From contig JAEOSP010000543.1 in the NCBI GenBank assembly GCA_016840305.1, positions 1 through 17,668 of the forward strand: a stretch of 17,668 nucleotides of DNA, in the 5' to 3' direction. This document shows, in pieces, positions 1-8,586 of this stretch. The DNA comes from Candidatus Hodarchaeota archaeon. Lineage in GTDB: Archaea; Asgardarchaeota; Heimdallarchaeia; Hodarchaeales; Hodarchaeaceae. How positions within the stretch are numbered: the first letter of the stretch is position 1; each line of letters opens with the position of its first letter. A model generated the notes under the pieces. That model ran no database searches. It was not told where the DNA came from and saw only the letters and a list, made by a program, of their open reading frames with translations. The translations under genes were made by a program, and so were the position numbers.

Positions 1-2273
1 ATATTAAGAAAAAAAACGAATTAGAAATAGAACTTGAGAACCTAGAATTAAAATTAAATGGCTTCCAGAAAGATATTATCGATCTTAAGCCAAAACTAGA
101 GAAAGCGGTTGAAAAATATGAAGAATTAAACAATGAGAGAGAAGCTATTAATCAAATAGAAGAGAGATTAAAATCAAAAAAAGAAGAAATAGAAAAACGT
201 GAAAATGAATCTAAGGATATGATTTCTGCGTTAGAAGATTTTATGAAAAAACCAATGCCTGCAGATATAAAAGAAGTTAGAGAAATAAAAACTGAAAACT
301 CAATGAAGCTTGCGCATCTTGAAAAGAGTCTAAAAAAACTTGACTCGAAAGTTGAAGAAGGAAAGAATGTAAAGAGCATTCTATCAGAGCTCACAAAAAG
401 AAAAGAAAACTTAGAAACTCAAATTGATACGATTAATTCTAAGATAAGTAAAATTGCTCTTGAAATTGGTACAGAGTCACAAAATTATCAAAAATTATTA
501 ACAACAATAAATCAACAGAGTGATAAGCTTAAAGAGTCAAAAATCGTCATTAAAAATAGATTAGACGAAGTTATCTCGAAAGAAAAGGATTTTAGTGTGT
601 TAGAAGAGAAAAAAAACAAAATCCAAGATGAGATTGAAGTTCTTGAAAAGAAACAGAAAGCAATTGAAATCTCTCTTTCAAGTATTCTTCCAGACTGGAA
701 GACCTCTCTTGAAGAAAATCTCAAAGTGGATCTTTCAGCTCTCAAGAAAAGGCAAGAAAAGCTGCTCCAAAGTCATAACTTAAAGAATACCACAATTCAG
801 AGTAAAATTACAAGTTTAAAAGATCAATTTGATAATGAATCAAACCTATTGGACTTAATTAAAACAAAAAGTATTGAAAATTGTCCACTATGCGAACAAG
901 AACTCACTGACTCCCACAGAAAGAAGATTAAGGCAGTAAAAAAAGAAAAGTTAGAAGAGATTAAGCAAGAAATAAAGAAACTAACCAAAGAGAAGGAAGT
1001 TCATGATCTTACTATCAAAAAGTCAATAGAGAGTTTAGAAGATATAAATGAGCAAGAAAAGAACCAAATTTCGCTACAGCTTCATGCCACAGAATTAAGA
1101 GAAGTAAAATCGAGCTTCAAAGATTTAAATGAAAATTTAAAGAAAGTTGAAAGAAACGCGGAGAATCTCAATGATATTGCAAAAATGCATGAAAATCTTG
1201 ACCACGAACTCACGAAAAAGGAAATTGAACAAAATACTTTGGTTGATATAATTAAACGGATTGAGAATATACTAATACTAAGTGAACAATTAGGTGATTT
1301 TCGATCTGAGATGGATTCTATAGTCGACGAATTAACAAAAAATCAAAAGAATTTTAATTATTTGGAACTAGAAGAGAATATCAAAGTACTGGAACATCAA
1401 AAACAAGATCAAAGATACATCCTGAATATAATTCCACGATTAGAGACATTGATTAGTACTCACAACTCGATTGAACAACTAATAGATGAAAAAAATTCGA
1501 TAAAATTAAGCCTTTCATTTAAACTAGATGAATTCGATGAGAAAACATTTCTCAAATTTAAAAATCGTGTGGAGAAGCTAAAGACCAAAAAAGTCCAAAT
1601 TGAAACTAATATTTCTAATCTGATAAAAGAACAAATTCCGGATAAAAAGAAGTCACTAAGCGAGATAAAGGTGAAAGAGAAAAAACTAATTTCCATTAGA
1701 AATGATTTGAAAATTACACAATCGAAACTCGATACTATTGGAATTATTCGAGATTTTAATAAGGAAATTGTTCCAATCCTACGTAGACAGCATGTAATGG
1801 CTATTTCAGAATATTCCACTGAAATATTTTCTTACTTGATGAATAACGAAGAATACGAGGGGATAGAGATCACCGAGGATTATGAATTATTAATCCTACA
1901 ATCGGGAAAGAAATATGATCTAACAATACTTTCGGGAGGGGAGCAAGTTATTGCATGCCTCGCAATTCGATTAGCTATTGCAAAATTATTGGCAAATCAA
2001 GATATTATGCTTCTTGACGAACCGACAGTAATGCTTGATTCTTATAGAAGGAAAGAACTTGTTGAGGTATTTGATAAAACTAAGCCAGTTCGTCAAACAA
2101 TCATAGTTACCCATGATACGGAATTTGAAAGAGTTGCTGATACCACTTTCACAGTCGTAAAACTTGCTGGTAAGGCGACAGTTATTTCAGAGGAAATTGA
2201 TCATATCGTCTCCCAACAGAAGAAATACCAAATATTGACAAAAGAACGCTTTAAACAATTAGAAATTAGTTGA
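1..2273 (+). CDS. rad50: Rad50-like SMC-family ATPase, 3' part (5' end outside window)
   Basis: The reading frame is open from base 3, so the gene enters from the left and its N-terminal Walker A half is missing. About 756 residues are visible. Most of it is charged, Lys/Glu-rich coiled coil. A zinc-hook CxxC (NCPLCEQEL, Cys codons at 882 and 891) sits between the two coiled-coil arms, as in Rad50. The C-terminal ATPase lobe has the signature LSGGEQ (from about 1929), Walker B IMLLDEPT (about 2005), a D-loop MLDSYRR and an H-loop VTHD. Rad50 works with Mre11 in DNA double-strand break processing; Mre11 would be expected to the left. SbcC/SMC relatives share the ATPase lobe, but the hook favours Rad50. 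The methionine at 219 is internal, not the start. No unusual composition beyond the coiled coil. Confidence 0.9.
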   Translation, partial: IKKKNELEIELENLELKLNGFQKDIIDLKPKLEKAVEKYEELNNEREAINQIEERLKSKKEEIEKRENESKDMISALEDFMKKPMPADIKEVREIKTENSMKLAHLEKSLKKLDSKVEEGKNVKSILSELTKRKENLETQIDTINSKISKIALEIGTESQNYQKLLTTINQQSDKLKESKIVIKNRLDEVISKEKDFSVLEEKKNKIQDEIEVLEKKQKAIEISLSSILPDWKTSLEENLKVDLSALKKRQEKLLQSHNLKNTTIQSKITSLKDQFDNESNLLDLIKTKSIENCPLCEQELTDSHRKKIKAVKKEKLEEIKQEIKKLTKEKEVHDLTIKKSIESLEDINEQEKNQISLQLHATELREVKSSFKDLNENLKKVERNAENLNDIAKMHENLDHELTKKEIEQNTLVDIIKRIENILILSEQLGDFRSEMDSIVDELTKNQKNFNYLELEENIKVLEHQKQDQRYILNIIPRLETLISTHNSIEQLIDEKNSIKLSLSFKLDEFDEKTFLKFKNRVEKLKTKKVQIETNISNLIKEQIPDKKKSLSEIKVKEKKLISIRNDLKITQSKLDTIGIIRDFNKEIVPILRRQHVMAISEYSTEIFSYLMNNEEYEGIEITEDYELLILQSGKKYDLTILSGGEQVIACLAIRLAIAKLLANQDIMLLDEPTVMLDSYRRKELVEVFDKTKPVRQTIIVTHDTEFERVADTTFTVVKLAGKATVISEEIDHIVSQQKKYQILTKERFKQLEIS

Positions 2274-2421
2274 AAAGGTGTTCAGCTTCGGGGTTGGGTC
2301 AAGTAATAAAGAGCAGCTAAAAGTGTGAGAAAAACTTATTTAGCATTATTATCATTTAACCTGACATAATACTCATTTTTGAAGATAAATAAGAAAACTA
2401 TGCATTCTGGAGCGAAAAAAC

Positions 2422-3459
2422 ATGTCGAAAATAATCAATGGTCAATGGTGTCTAGCTACTCATCCAAGAGGGTTAATAAGTGAGTCAGATTTCACTTGGG
2501 TAGAAAAAACAGTGCCACCTCTAAAGGATGGAGAAGTACGAGTTAGAAATATTTATTTATCCCTTGATCCAGCAAATAGAGGTTGGATTAATCCAGCAAC
2601 CGCTCCCCACTATGTGAAACCTGTAGGAATAGGGGAAGTCATGCGTGGAACAGGGATTGGAGTGATTGAGGAAAGTAATAATCCACAATTTGATAGTGGG
2701 GAGATTGTAACAGGATTACTGGGATGGCAAGAGTATTTCATTAGTGATGGGAAAGGTTTGTGGTCATTAAACCTATTTCCAAAGCCAGAAAACGCTCCTC
2801 TCACTATTTTTCTGAATGTTTTTGGAATAATAGGTTTGACAGCCTATTTTGGACTACTAGATATTGGAAAACCCATGGAAGGAGAAATGTTGGTCATTTC
2901 TGCGGCTGCTGGAGCAGTTGGTTCTCTTGTTGGCCAGATTGGAAAAATCAAAGGATGTCATGTGGTTGGAATTGCGGGAACAGATGAGAAATGTCACTGG
3001 ATCAAACAAGAACTTGGGTTCAATGGAGCAATTAATTACAAAACTGAATCTGTTCATGATCGATTAAAAGAACTATGTCCCAAAGGTGTTGATATTTACT
3101 TTGACAACGTTGGCGGAGAAATCTTAGATACAGTACTTGGTCAAATAAATCTATATGGACGAATAGTTAGCTGTGGAATGATTTCAGTTTATAATAACAC
3201 AGAACCATCTCCAGGTCCTCAAAATATTGTGAAAATAGTTACCAAGCGTGCACTTATCCAAGGATTTATTGTTACAGATTATCTTGATCGAATGGCTGAA
3301 GCCTTATCGGATCTAATGGAATGGTATTCCGATGGACAACTTATGTATCGCGAACATATCATTGATGGCTTAAAGAATGCACCAAAAGCCATTAATAAGC
3401 TATTTGATGGGTCTAACATAGGGAAGCTAATCATCAAAATCTCTGATGAACCTTCTTAA
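2422..3459 (+). CDS. NADP-dependent oxidoreductase, MDR superfamily (PTGR/CurA/YncB-like)
   Basis: The 345-residue protein has the usual length and order of zinc-free medium-chain dehydrogenase/reductases. Near the N-terminus (residues 46-56) is LSLDPANRGWI, the family's LSLDPxxRG motif. The nucleotide-binding Rossmann turn is AAAGAVGSLVGQ at residues 161-172. It is followed by GIAGTDEKCHW, and then YFDNVGGEILD in the C-terminal half, both typical of leukotriene-B4 dehydrogenase / prostaglandin reductase-like enzymes. These reduce alpha,beta-unsaturated carbonyls with NADPH in the cytoplasm; the real substrate cannot be read from sequence. The catalytic zinc cysteines of alcohol dehydrogenases are absent, as expected. 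The ATG is preceded by ggagcg about ten bases upstream. It stands alone, 148 bases after rad50 and 125 bases before the next gene. Confidence 0.9.
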   Translation: MSKIINGQWCLATHPRGLISESDFTWVEKTVPPLKDGEVRVRNIYLSLDPANRGWINPATAPHYVKPVGIGEVMRGTGIGVIEESNNPQFDSGEIVTGLLGWQEYFISDGKGLWSLNLFPKPENAPLTIFLNVFGIIGLTAYFGLLDIGKPMEGEMLVISAAAGAVGSLVGQIGKIKGCHVVGIAGTDEKCHWIKQELGFNGAINYKTESVHDRLKELCPKGVDIYFDNVGGEILDTVLGQINLYGRIVSCGMISVYNNTEPSPGPQNIVKIVTKRALIQGFIVTDYLDRMAEALSDLMEWYSDGQLMYREHIIDGLKNAPKAINKLFDGSNIGKLIIKISDEPS

Positions 3460-3584
3460 GAAATCGAGTTGGAAATGCAATATTAAAGTATTAAAAGACG
3501 TCAAAAAAAGAAAGACTTATCTCTCATAGAAAGAATTATGCCTTTATCGCAGAATATCCATAACTAGAATTTGGTGAAAAACAA

Positions 3585-3896
3585 ATGCATGATTGTAAAA
3601 TTACGGTGATCAAAAGAACAGTCAATGAAGATATTATTAAAGAATATGTAAAAGACAAATACCAAGGTATTAAACTATGTGACCGATTTACTGATGGTCA
3701 AGAGTTCTTCATTACACAAGAGAACAGATACCGCCCTCCTGAAGGATTTTGTGAATGGGCGTGGGCAGATATTCGGCATGACCTGTTAACATTGGCGTAC
3801 GGGGGATTTTTTCCACATATGAAAGAGGAAAATGCGAATATAGTGGGGTGTACGGATTGGTACAGGCCTGTGTATTTTAAAATCGAACGAATTTAA
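3585..3896 (+). CDS. TIGR04076-like small conserved protein
   Basis: The 103-residue protein resembles the TIGR04076 family of small archaeal and bacterial proteins of unknown function. Family-like features are the N-terminal CKITVIKR strand, a CDRFTDGQEF turn, the FCEWAWADIRHDLLTLAYGG core (residues about 63-82) and a late Cys in GCTDWYRPVYFKI. Cysteines at residues 4, 44, 64 and 91 are spaced as in the family and could bind metal, but that is inference. There is no clear Shine-Dalgarno site before the ATG. It ends 18 bases before the membrane-protein gene and probably heads a three-gene transcript with it and the thiamine-binding-like gene. The function is not known. Confidence 0.8.
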   Translation: MHDCKITVIKRTVNEDIIKEYVKDKYQGIKLCDRFTDGQEFFITQENRYRPPEGFCEWAWADIRHDLLTLAYGGFFPHMKEENANIVGCTDWYRPVYFKIERI

Positions 3897-3914
3897 AATT
3901 AAGGGATGAAAAAA

Positions 3915-5393
3915 ATGTCACTTGGATCAATTACTAATACCTATTGCCGACGATATGCCCCTATTGTAATGCTTATCCTCCCTGCAATTATTGTGATTAT
4001 AATTTTAAATGAACAACCCAACGAAATAGCTGCATTCTTATGGTTCATCTTATTTGTCAATTCGTTGGCGTTCTTAGTAAATGCACTCAATATTATCAAA
4101 GGCTTTAACCGAGAAACAGCAAAAAAAGCTGAATCAGGATTCCCAATTGATAGTTTGGAAGGATTTTCCTCGGTTAAATCATTCAACACACAAGTTTTTC
4201 TTAATTCAAGTTTAATTACAGGAGCTATCTTTTTATCATTTATATTTTTCTTGTTAGCCGCAATCATATTACCTGGATTACAACCTGACAATACTGATAA
4301 TTTGACAGGAATAGATAAAGTTATCAATGATTTAGTAGGAATTTTACAACCAACTATTTTATGGAGTGCACTTGGACTGGTGCTAATTGCTATCGGTATG
4401 TGGTTACTTCTTAAAATTCCTGATAAACCAGCATTTCAACCAGGAGCTATGTTGAAGTACTATACACCCAAATCGGTACCAATGACACTTGATAATCTAT
4501 TATCTGATGCAATGATATCTTTTCTTGATCCTATCACGAGAATCAAAATGGATGAATGGACAAACTCAATACAATCTTCTCTAAATCCTTTATTCGAATC
4601 GCTGCAAGACGATACTACCCGCTTAGAACGAGCCCGAGAAAAAATATTGCTACTTTTTTATTTGAAAAAACGAGTAACGACTCTTCTGACTGAAGAAGTT
4701 TTCCTAGCAGAATTAAGTGAAGTACTGCAACAGAATAAAATAAACGATTTTCTTGCAGGAATAGAATCAGGCATTGATTCGACAATTATTGAAGACGTAT
4801 TTACTCGTCTAGAAACGCAAATACCAGAGGTCTTTAAAGTCATTGATCGCTTGTTGATTGATCTTGTGGATAACTTGAAAGAATTTAGAGATAACAAGGA
4901 TATCTGGGTATCAGTAAGCACTCCTGATATAGTTTATGGAAATAAAGATCCATTCCGAATACTGATATTTACGCTAAATAAAGATAAATCAAAAAACAAC
5001 CGGCTAATAACATTTAATGCGAGTGGAGTTCAAAGTGGATTCATGGAAGAACTACACTATAATCTGATATTAGATGATGCAGAAGACTTTAACATTACAA
5101 GTGACAAATTACCCTTTAGTTCTTCTGAGACCACTGATATTTTGACCCTTTTATCTCAAATTTTGCAAGTAGGAGACGCTGTTTGGTTTAGTTTTGAACG
5201 ACGTGAATTTAAGAATCATCTGTTCAATATTTTCTTGACTGAAAATAATAGTGGGATCTATTCGAAAACGACAAGTGTAACCGTTTCACGTGATTTCACG
5301 TTTTATATCAGTGAGTATGGCGGTAGAGCCAGTGCATTAAGCGGTGTTGTAGTCCCTGTTGTTAGCTTTTTAATTTCCTTTATTGGATTCTGA
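3915..5393 (+). CDS. Membrane protein of unknown function
   Basis: I do not recognise the family. The protein is 492 residues from ATG 3915. That start is chosen because aaggg at 3901-3905 gives a normal spacing to it, whereas the in-frame ATG at 3906 directly abuts the same purines. Four hydrophobic segments lie in the first third: two in a row near residues 15-60 (PIVMLILPAIIVIIIL; FLWFILFVNSLAFLVNAL), then TGAIFLSFIFFLLAAIILPG and LWSALGLVLIAIGMWLLL. A long soluble alpha/beta region (about residues 180-470) follows, and a final hydrophobic tail SGVVVPVVSFLISFIGF. The soluble part contains acidic helices and a beta-rich end but no catalytic motif I can name. It sits between the TIGR04076-like gene and the thiamine-binding-like gene, with short gaps on both sides. 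Confidence 0.8.
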   Translation: MSLGSITNTYCRRYAPIVMLILPAIIVIIILNEQPNEIAAFLWFILFVNSLAFLVNALNIIKGFNRETAKKAESGFPIDSLEGFSSVKSFNTQVFLNSSLITGAIFLSFIFFLLAAIILPGLQPDNTDNLTGIDKVINDLVGILQPTILWSALGLVLIAIGMWLLLKIPDKPAFQPGAMLKYYTPKSVPMTLDNLLSDAMISFLDPITRIKMDEWTNSIQSSLNPLFESLQDDTTRLERAREKILLLFYLKKRVTTLLTEEVFLAELSEVLQQNKINDFLAGIESGIDSTIIEDVFTRLETQIPEVFKVIDRLLIDLVDNLKEFRDNKDIWVSVSTPDIVYGNKDPFRILIFTLNKDKSKNNRLITFNASGVQSGFMEELHYNLILDDAEDFNITSDKLPFSSSETTDILTLLSQILQVGDAVWFSFERREFKNHLFNIFLTENNSGIYSKTTSVTVSRDFTFYISEYGGRASALSGVVVPVVSFLISFIGF

Positions 5394-5433
5394 TTTGATT
5401 CGGAGAAACAATTCTTCAAGAAAGTGGATAAAA

Positions 5434-5742
5434 ATGAAAACTAAAATTATTGCTGAGATTTCAACATATCCTGTAGGGGAAAAAGGGACAAGTTTGAGTA
5501 AATTTGTGAAAGAAGCTGTTAAGGAAATTGATAAATTTCCAAATATTAGAGTAATTCATCATCCTATGGGAACAGTACTAGAAGCAGATTCGATCGACAT
5601 AATCTTAGATGCTACAAAGGTTGCTCACGAAGCCATATTTAATGCTGGAGCTTCAAGAGTAGTGACCCAATTAAGAATAGATGACAGAAGAGACAAACCT
5701 AGGAAAATGGAAGAAAAACTCAAAGCGATAGGAATAGAATAG
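5434..5742 (+). CDS. MTH1187/UPF0045-type thiamine-binding-like protein
   Basis: The protein of 102 residues from ATG 5434 matches the MTH1187/YqgV family (UPF0045, 'thiamine-binding' fold). The N-terminal strand is KIIAEISTYPVGEKGTSLSK, followed by VIHHPMGTVLEAD at the second strand and a C-terminal SRVVTQLRIDDRRDK motif. Members form small ferredoxin-like oligomers, and some bind thiamine or hydroxymethylpyrimidine-type ligands; the ligand here is not shown. The frame is open further upstream to 5383, but the family begins at MKTKIIAEI, so the internal ATG is used. It is 40 bases behind the membrane-protein gene and could be its last operon partner. No thiamine biosynthesis or transport gene is visible nearby. 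Confidence 0.88.
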   Translation: MKTKIIAEISTYPVGEKGTSLSKFVKEAVKEIDKFPNIRVIHHPMGTVLEADSIDIILDATKVAHEAIFNAGASRVVTQLRIDDRRDKPRKMEEKLKAIGIE

Positions 5743-5826
5743 ATTTAAACGGAGGTTTCATCCTAAAGACGAAGAGAGAGAAGAAATCAAAGACGTTGAA
5801 GGGGTGATCTTCGTCCTGCAATTACA

Positions 5827-5937
5827 ATGGCAAAAAATACAAACAAAGGTGTTAATGAGGACCAGCCAGAAGTGGAAAAGGTAGTAGGGGGAGTGAAAGA
5901 GGGACGATCAGGCGTAGTCAAGGGAAAAAAATCATAA
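5827..5937 (+). CDS. Small basic ORF, uncertain
   Basis: The 36-residue ORF (MAKNTNKGVNEDQPEVEKVV..., ending KGKKS) lies in a stretch with no other gene on the plus strand. It is hydrophilic, starting with mixed charge and ending basic, and would be a disordered tail if made. A weak ggggtgat lies about 20 bases upstream, too far for a normal ribosome site. I cannot tell a true small gene from a piece of a decayed one. An overlapping frame (about 5746-5884) is also open without a start codon, which suggests decay. Confidence 0.25.
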   Translation: MAKNTNKGVNEDQPEVEKVVGGVKEGRSGVVKGKKS

Positions 5938-5959
5938 TTCACTGAAAAACCCGTGGAGT

Positions 5960-6073
5960 ATGGTCGTAGATGGCGCACAGCGTTTTGAAAAATTGACTCC
6001 CACCGAACAAGAGAGTATCAGCGGATTAGCTAAACACAATAACCTCACGCCATTATTTCCTAAACAGAAATAA
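5960..6073 (+). CDS. Small ORF, possible gene remnant
   Basis: The 37-residue ORF (MVVDGAQRFEKL..., ending LFPKQK) contains TPTEQESISGLAKHNN, which looks like an ordinary globular helix, so it may be the end of a once longer protein. A second frame just upstream reads EKPVEYGRRWRTAF then stops. Joining the two by one frameshift would give EKPVEYGRRWRTAFEKLTPT, which is at least protein-like. There is no convincing ribosome site. Treat it as a possible pseudogene fragment. Confidence 0.25.
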   Translation: MVVDGAQRFEKLTPTEQESISGLAKHNNLTPLFPKQK

Positions 6074-6132
6074 GCAAAAATCCAAGTTGATTTGATATCA
6101 GTATAAAAATAAATTGAAAAAGAGGAGTAACT

Positions 6133-6360
6133 TCAGCTGCAGCTTGGGGTGATTGGATTAAATTCTCCAGCCAACATAAGATTTCGATGGTCTTTCGAGA
6201 TTTTAACTATCAATCCAGAAGCTTGACGACGAATCCCATAATTTTCATGATCTGTAAGTGATTCTAAGATTAAAAAATGATCCTCTGTTATATTACCACC
6301 TCTATTCATAATATTTCGTATTTCAACCAATCTTTGTCTAATATTTTTTATTTTGTTCAT
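6133..6360 (-). CDS. Small HEAT-like protein
   Basis: The protein has 75 residues and a good Shine-Dalgarno (AGGTGA, six bases before the ATG on the minus strand), which supports a real gene. Residues about 25-60 (FLILESLTDHENYGIRRQAS, then GLIVKISKDH) read like a HEAT repeat: a helix, a short turn with Asp/Asn, then xxIRRxA leading the second helix. One or two helical hairpins are all that would fit. HEAT units bind proteins, but no partner is implied here. It is transcribed against its neighbours. The match is by pattern only; it may be a stand-alone fragment of a larger HEAT protein. Confidence 0.55.
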   Translation of the reverse strand: MNKIKNIRQRLVEIRNIMNRGGNITEDHFLILESLTDHENYGIRRQASGLIVKISKDHRNLMLAGEFNPITPSCS

Positions 6361-6793
6361 AATTTTTCACCTATTTAACTATATACAAACCAATGGTTAA
6401 TAAGATCCGTCTAAAGTCTCCCTAAAAGATTACTTTGTCTCAGAAACCATACTTAATTTTTAGAGAATGAGATTTATAAGTGGAAATAGATTGGTTAGTA
6501 AAAGAGAAGCAGATTATTTCCAATTTTGGCTTTTCTCGCTTATGTGAATTCGATCCCCTTTACTATCCCTTTTCTAGAATTAATTTGGATGAGGCTCAAA
6601 CTTTATAACCAGCTCTAGAGAATTTCTCTATGTTTCTACCTCACCTCAAAAAGAATGGGACATTTTCTCGTGAATCCTCCAAAAAACCTCAAATTTTTTA
6701 ATAATTAATTGAGAAAATCAGTCAAGGAGGATTCTTAAAGAGCAAGTTCAAGGAATTTGGAGAAGCACTGAAAAACGCAGGAGAATTGCTCTT
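6361..6793. other. 433-base intergenic stretch with a 9-bp inverted repeat
   Basis: No gene of useful length is seen. TATA-like strings occur at about 6470 (atttataagt) and 6600 (ctttataacc). The perfect inverted pair gaatcctcc (6672-6680) and ggaggattc (6726-6734) could form a hairpin. Its right arm looks like a strong Shine-Dalgarno, but no ATG, GTG or TTG follows at a usable distance in the hydrolase frame. Confidence 0.4.
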
Positions 6794-7582
6794 ATGGCTA
6801 TAATTGTTAAAGAGATTTTGCCTATAGGTAAGGAACTAAATGTAGCATACACACAACGAATTGTTGAAAAAGAAGAAAAGCCTTTCATTGTTTTTATTCA
6901 TGGATTCGGGTCTTCCAGGGAATTTTTTAGATTTGCTTTCGAAGATCCCTCCCTTAGTAAATATTCTCTGATTTCATTAGACCTCATTGGTTTTGGTGAG
7001 AGTACGAAGCATGATAGATTTAGCTATGAACTATCAAATCAGGCAGCTATAATGATGCAGGCCTTAAATCAGTTAGAAGTGCACTCATTTCATTTATGTG
7101 CTCATTCTATGGGTGGATTGGTAGCAATGGAAATGATTGATCAATCTCCTCCTCAAGTTAAATCATTCATTAATTTAGAAGGTAATCTTACTCTCGATGA
7201 CTGCTTTATAACAGGAAAAATCTTGGAATATCCATTAGATGATTTTTTGGCTTCAGAAAGAGTCAAATTTGAGGAAGCATTAGTAGATTTTCCCTCTTAT
7301 CTAAAAGAATTTCGAAAAGCGTCATCTATTGCTCTTTACAAAAGTGCAGATGACACAGTAAGATTGTCAAGTAATCCACGACTGATACAAGACTTTATAA
7401 ATTTACCAATTAAGAAATGCTTCGTCTATGGTGAAAAAAATACAGATAAATATCCTGCTGAAGCAATTCTACATAATAACGATGTTCTTGTGTTATATAT
7501 AAAAGAATCCGACCATGAAATGGCAGAACAGAACCCTTCTCATCTCTATTCAACTATCAATAAGTTCTTAGAAATTGATTGA
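6794..7582 (+). CDS. Alpha/beta hydrolase
   Basis: The 262-residue protein has the alpha/beta-hydrolase order. The oxyanion strand is FIHGFGSSREFF (residues 34-45), then SLDLIGFGES (61-70). The nucleophile elbow is CAHSMGG, with Ser105 in a G/A-x-S-x-G setting. A late histidine in ESDHEMAEQNP (His241) is the likely catalytic His. The acid is probably an Asp or Glu near VYGEKNTDKYP (211-221). Substrate cannot be read; esterases, lipases and C-C hydrolases share this pattern. The ATG at 6794 is chosen for the AGGAG at 6779-6783. The frame is open further up to the GGAGG at 6726 but has no usual start codon there. No signal peptide, so it is cytoplasmic. It stands alone. Confidence 0.88.
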   Translation: MAIIVKEILPIGKELNVAYTQRIVEKEEKPFIVFIHGFGSSREFFRFAFEDPSLSKYSLISLDLIGFGESTKHDRFSYELSNQAAIMMQALNQLEVHSFHLCAHSMGGLVAMEMIDQSPPQVKSFINLEGNLTLDDCFITGKILEYPLDDFLASERVKFEEALVDFPSYLKEFRKASSIALYKSADDTVRLSSNPRLIQDFINLPIKKCFVYGEKNTDKYPAEAILHNNDVLVLYIKESDHEMAEQNPSHLYSTINKFLEID

Positions 7583-7822
7583 GCGGGTTAAATGTATTTT
7601 TGCTTCTCAGAAAGCTGGTGTAAAATGCTTTAGCTATATTTTCCTACAAAAAAATAATTTCTACCTGATTTAGTCAACCAGGTTAAATTTTGCCTTCTTA
7701 ACACTGAATAAAAATTAAATATTTTCATACATCACAAAGAGAGTGATAAATACTTTAGTAAGAAGAAATTTAGATGCCATCAATTATAAATAATCTACTA
7801 TCCGCAACTTACGAGGGAAGAA

Positions 7823-8350
7823 TTGACTGATATTAATCAAAAGAATAAGTATATAATTAGAGTCTCTCTATTAAGCCATCCTGAGGACCTATTGTTCCCG
7901 TTAATCCGTGCATTGATTCAAAAATATAAAGGGCAAACTACAAATCATACATTTGACGACTTAAATCTCACTGCTTCAACAATAGAGATCCTGATTGCTA
8001 ATAGAATTGTAAAAACGATTCTAGTCCAACCTATTGGTCGTGGGTTCTTTAAAAAAATGTTCGGTCACCACTTTCGTTCTAGTGGAGCCATTATTGCATT
8101 TTCAAAAGACAACGATGATTCATTTGAAGCATCAAGGGCCTTATACCAGCGTTTCAAGGATATCAATACTGATGATGTTCCAATTGCATTTGTTGGGATC
8201 CAAGAGTCACCTGATGACCTTGTTATTAATGAACCAATCCAGCTGGAGGTTGGTACATCTGAATTCTATTATTTTATTCAGCATAATGATTTCGAAGAAT
8301 TGGGGAGAATCCTCCTCTCCTTAGTAACAAAAATCTTTACACCAGCTTAG
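7823..8350 (+). CDS. Ras-like fold protein lacking GTP-binding motifs (pseudo-GTPase-like)
   Basis: The 175-residue protein begins with TTG, six bases after gaggg. Its layout follows small Ras/Rab GTPases: a first strand and helix (IIRVSLLSHPEDLL, residues 11-24), strands two and three (STIEILIAN, VKTILVQPIG), then GAIIAFSKDNDDSFEASRALYQRF (89-111), which resembles the Rab 'gailvydvtdreSFe' region. VPIAFVG (119-125) and a late VGTSEFYYF with a final helix follow. The nucleotide motifs are gone. The P-loop GxxxxGK[S/T] is replaced by LLSHPEDLL, the DxxGQ position reads QPIGRG, and NKxD is not found after VPIAFVG. If the fold call is right, it cannot bind GTP in the usual way and may act as a scaffold or a roadblock-like partner. 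The family call is by pattern and not certain. Confidence 0.5.
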   Translation: MTDINQKNKYIIRVSLLSHPEDLLFPLIRALIQKYKGQTTNHTFDDLNLTASTIEILIANRIVKTILVQPIGRGFFKKMFGHHFRSSGAIIAFSKDNDDSFEASRALYQRFKDINTDDVPIAFVGIQESPDDLVINEPIQLEVGTSEFYYFIQHNDFEELGRILLSLVTKIFTPA

Positions 8351-8453
8351 CAATTGTTATTCACAGATACTTATGGACAAAACCACAAGAAGAACTACGT
8401 ACAAAATTGACTGTATAGAATGTTACTAATTTCGAAAAATAATAATTGAGAGA

Positions 8454-8516
8454 GACCTTCAGACATAAGATCAGAAACAGAAAAAACTCAGACACTAATG
8501 ATTAACTCCTGAAGGC
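8454..8516 (+). repeat. Left half of the composite island repeat, copy 1
   Basis: The element begins gaccttcagacataagatc and ends ctcctgaaggc. CCTTCAG at the start pairs with CTGAAGG at the end, so it can fold into a hairpin. It lies about 100 bases past the stop of the GTPase-like gene and is the first of five copies (others near 12501, 14550, 15779, 17131). The right half with the 26-base core is missing here. Confidence 0.65.
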
Positions 8517-8586
8517 GGGCCTCAATTATCTTTTATTACAACAACATTAGGTTATTTATGGAATAATACTCGATTAACATCTCCCA

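Noticed and set aside
219..2273. ATG at 219 as the true start of the Rad50-like gene
   Set aside because: The frame is open without a stop back to base 3 and the upstream translation continues the coiled coil; the Walker A half must lie further left.
5787..5978. Minus-strand ORF of 63 codons
   Set aside because: Pro/Thr/Phe-rich translation typical of a reverse reading of a charged sequence; no ribosome site.
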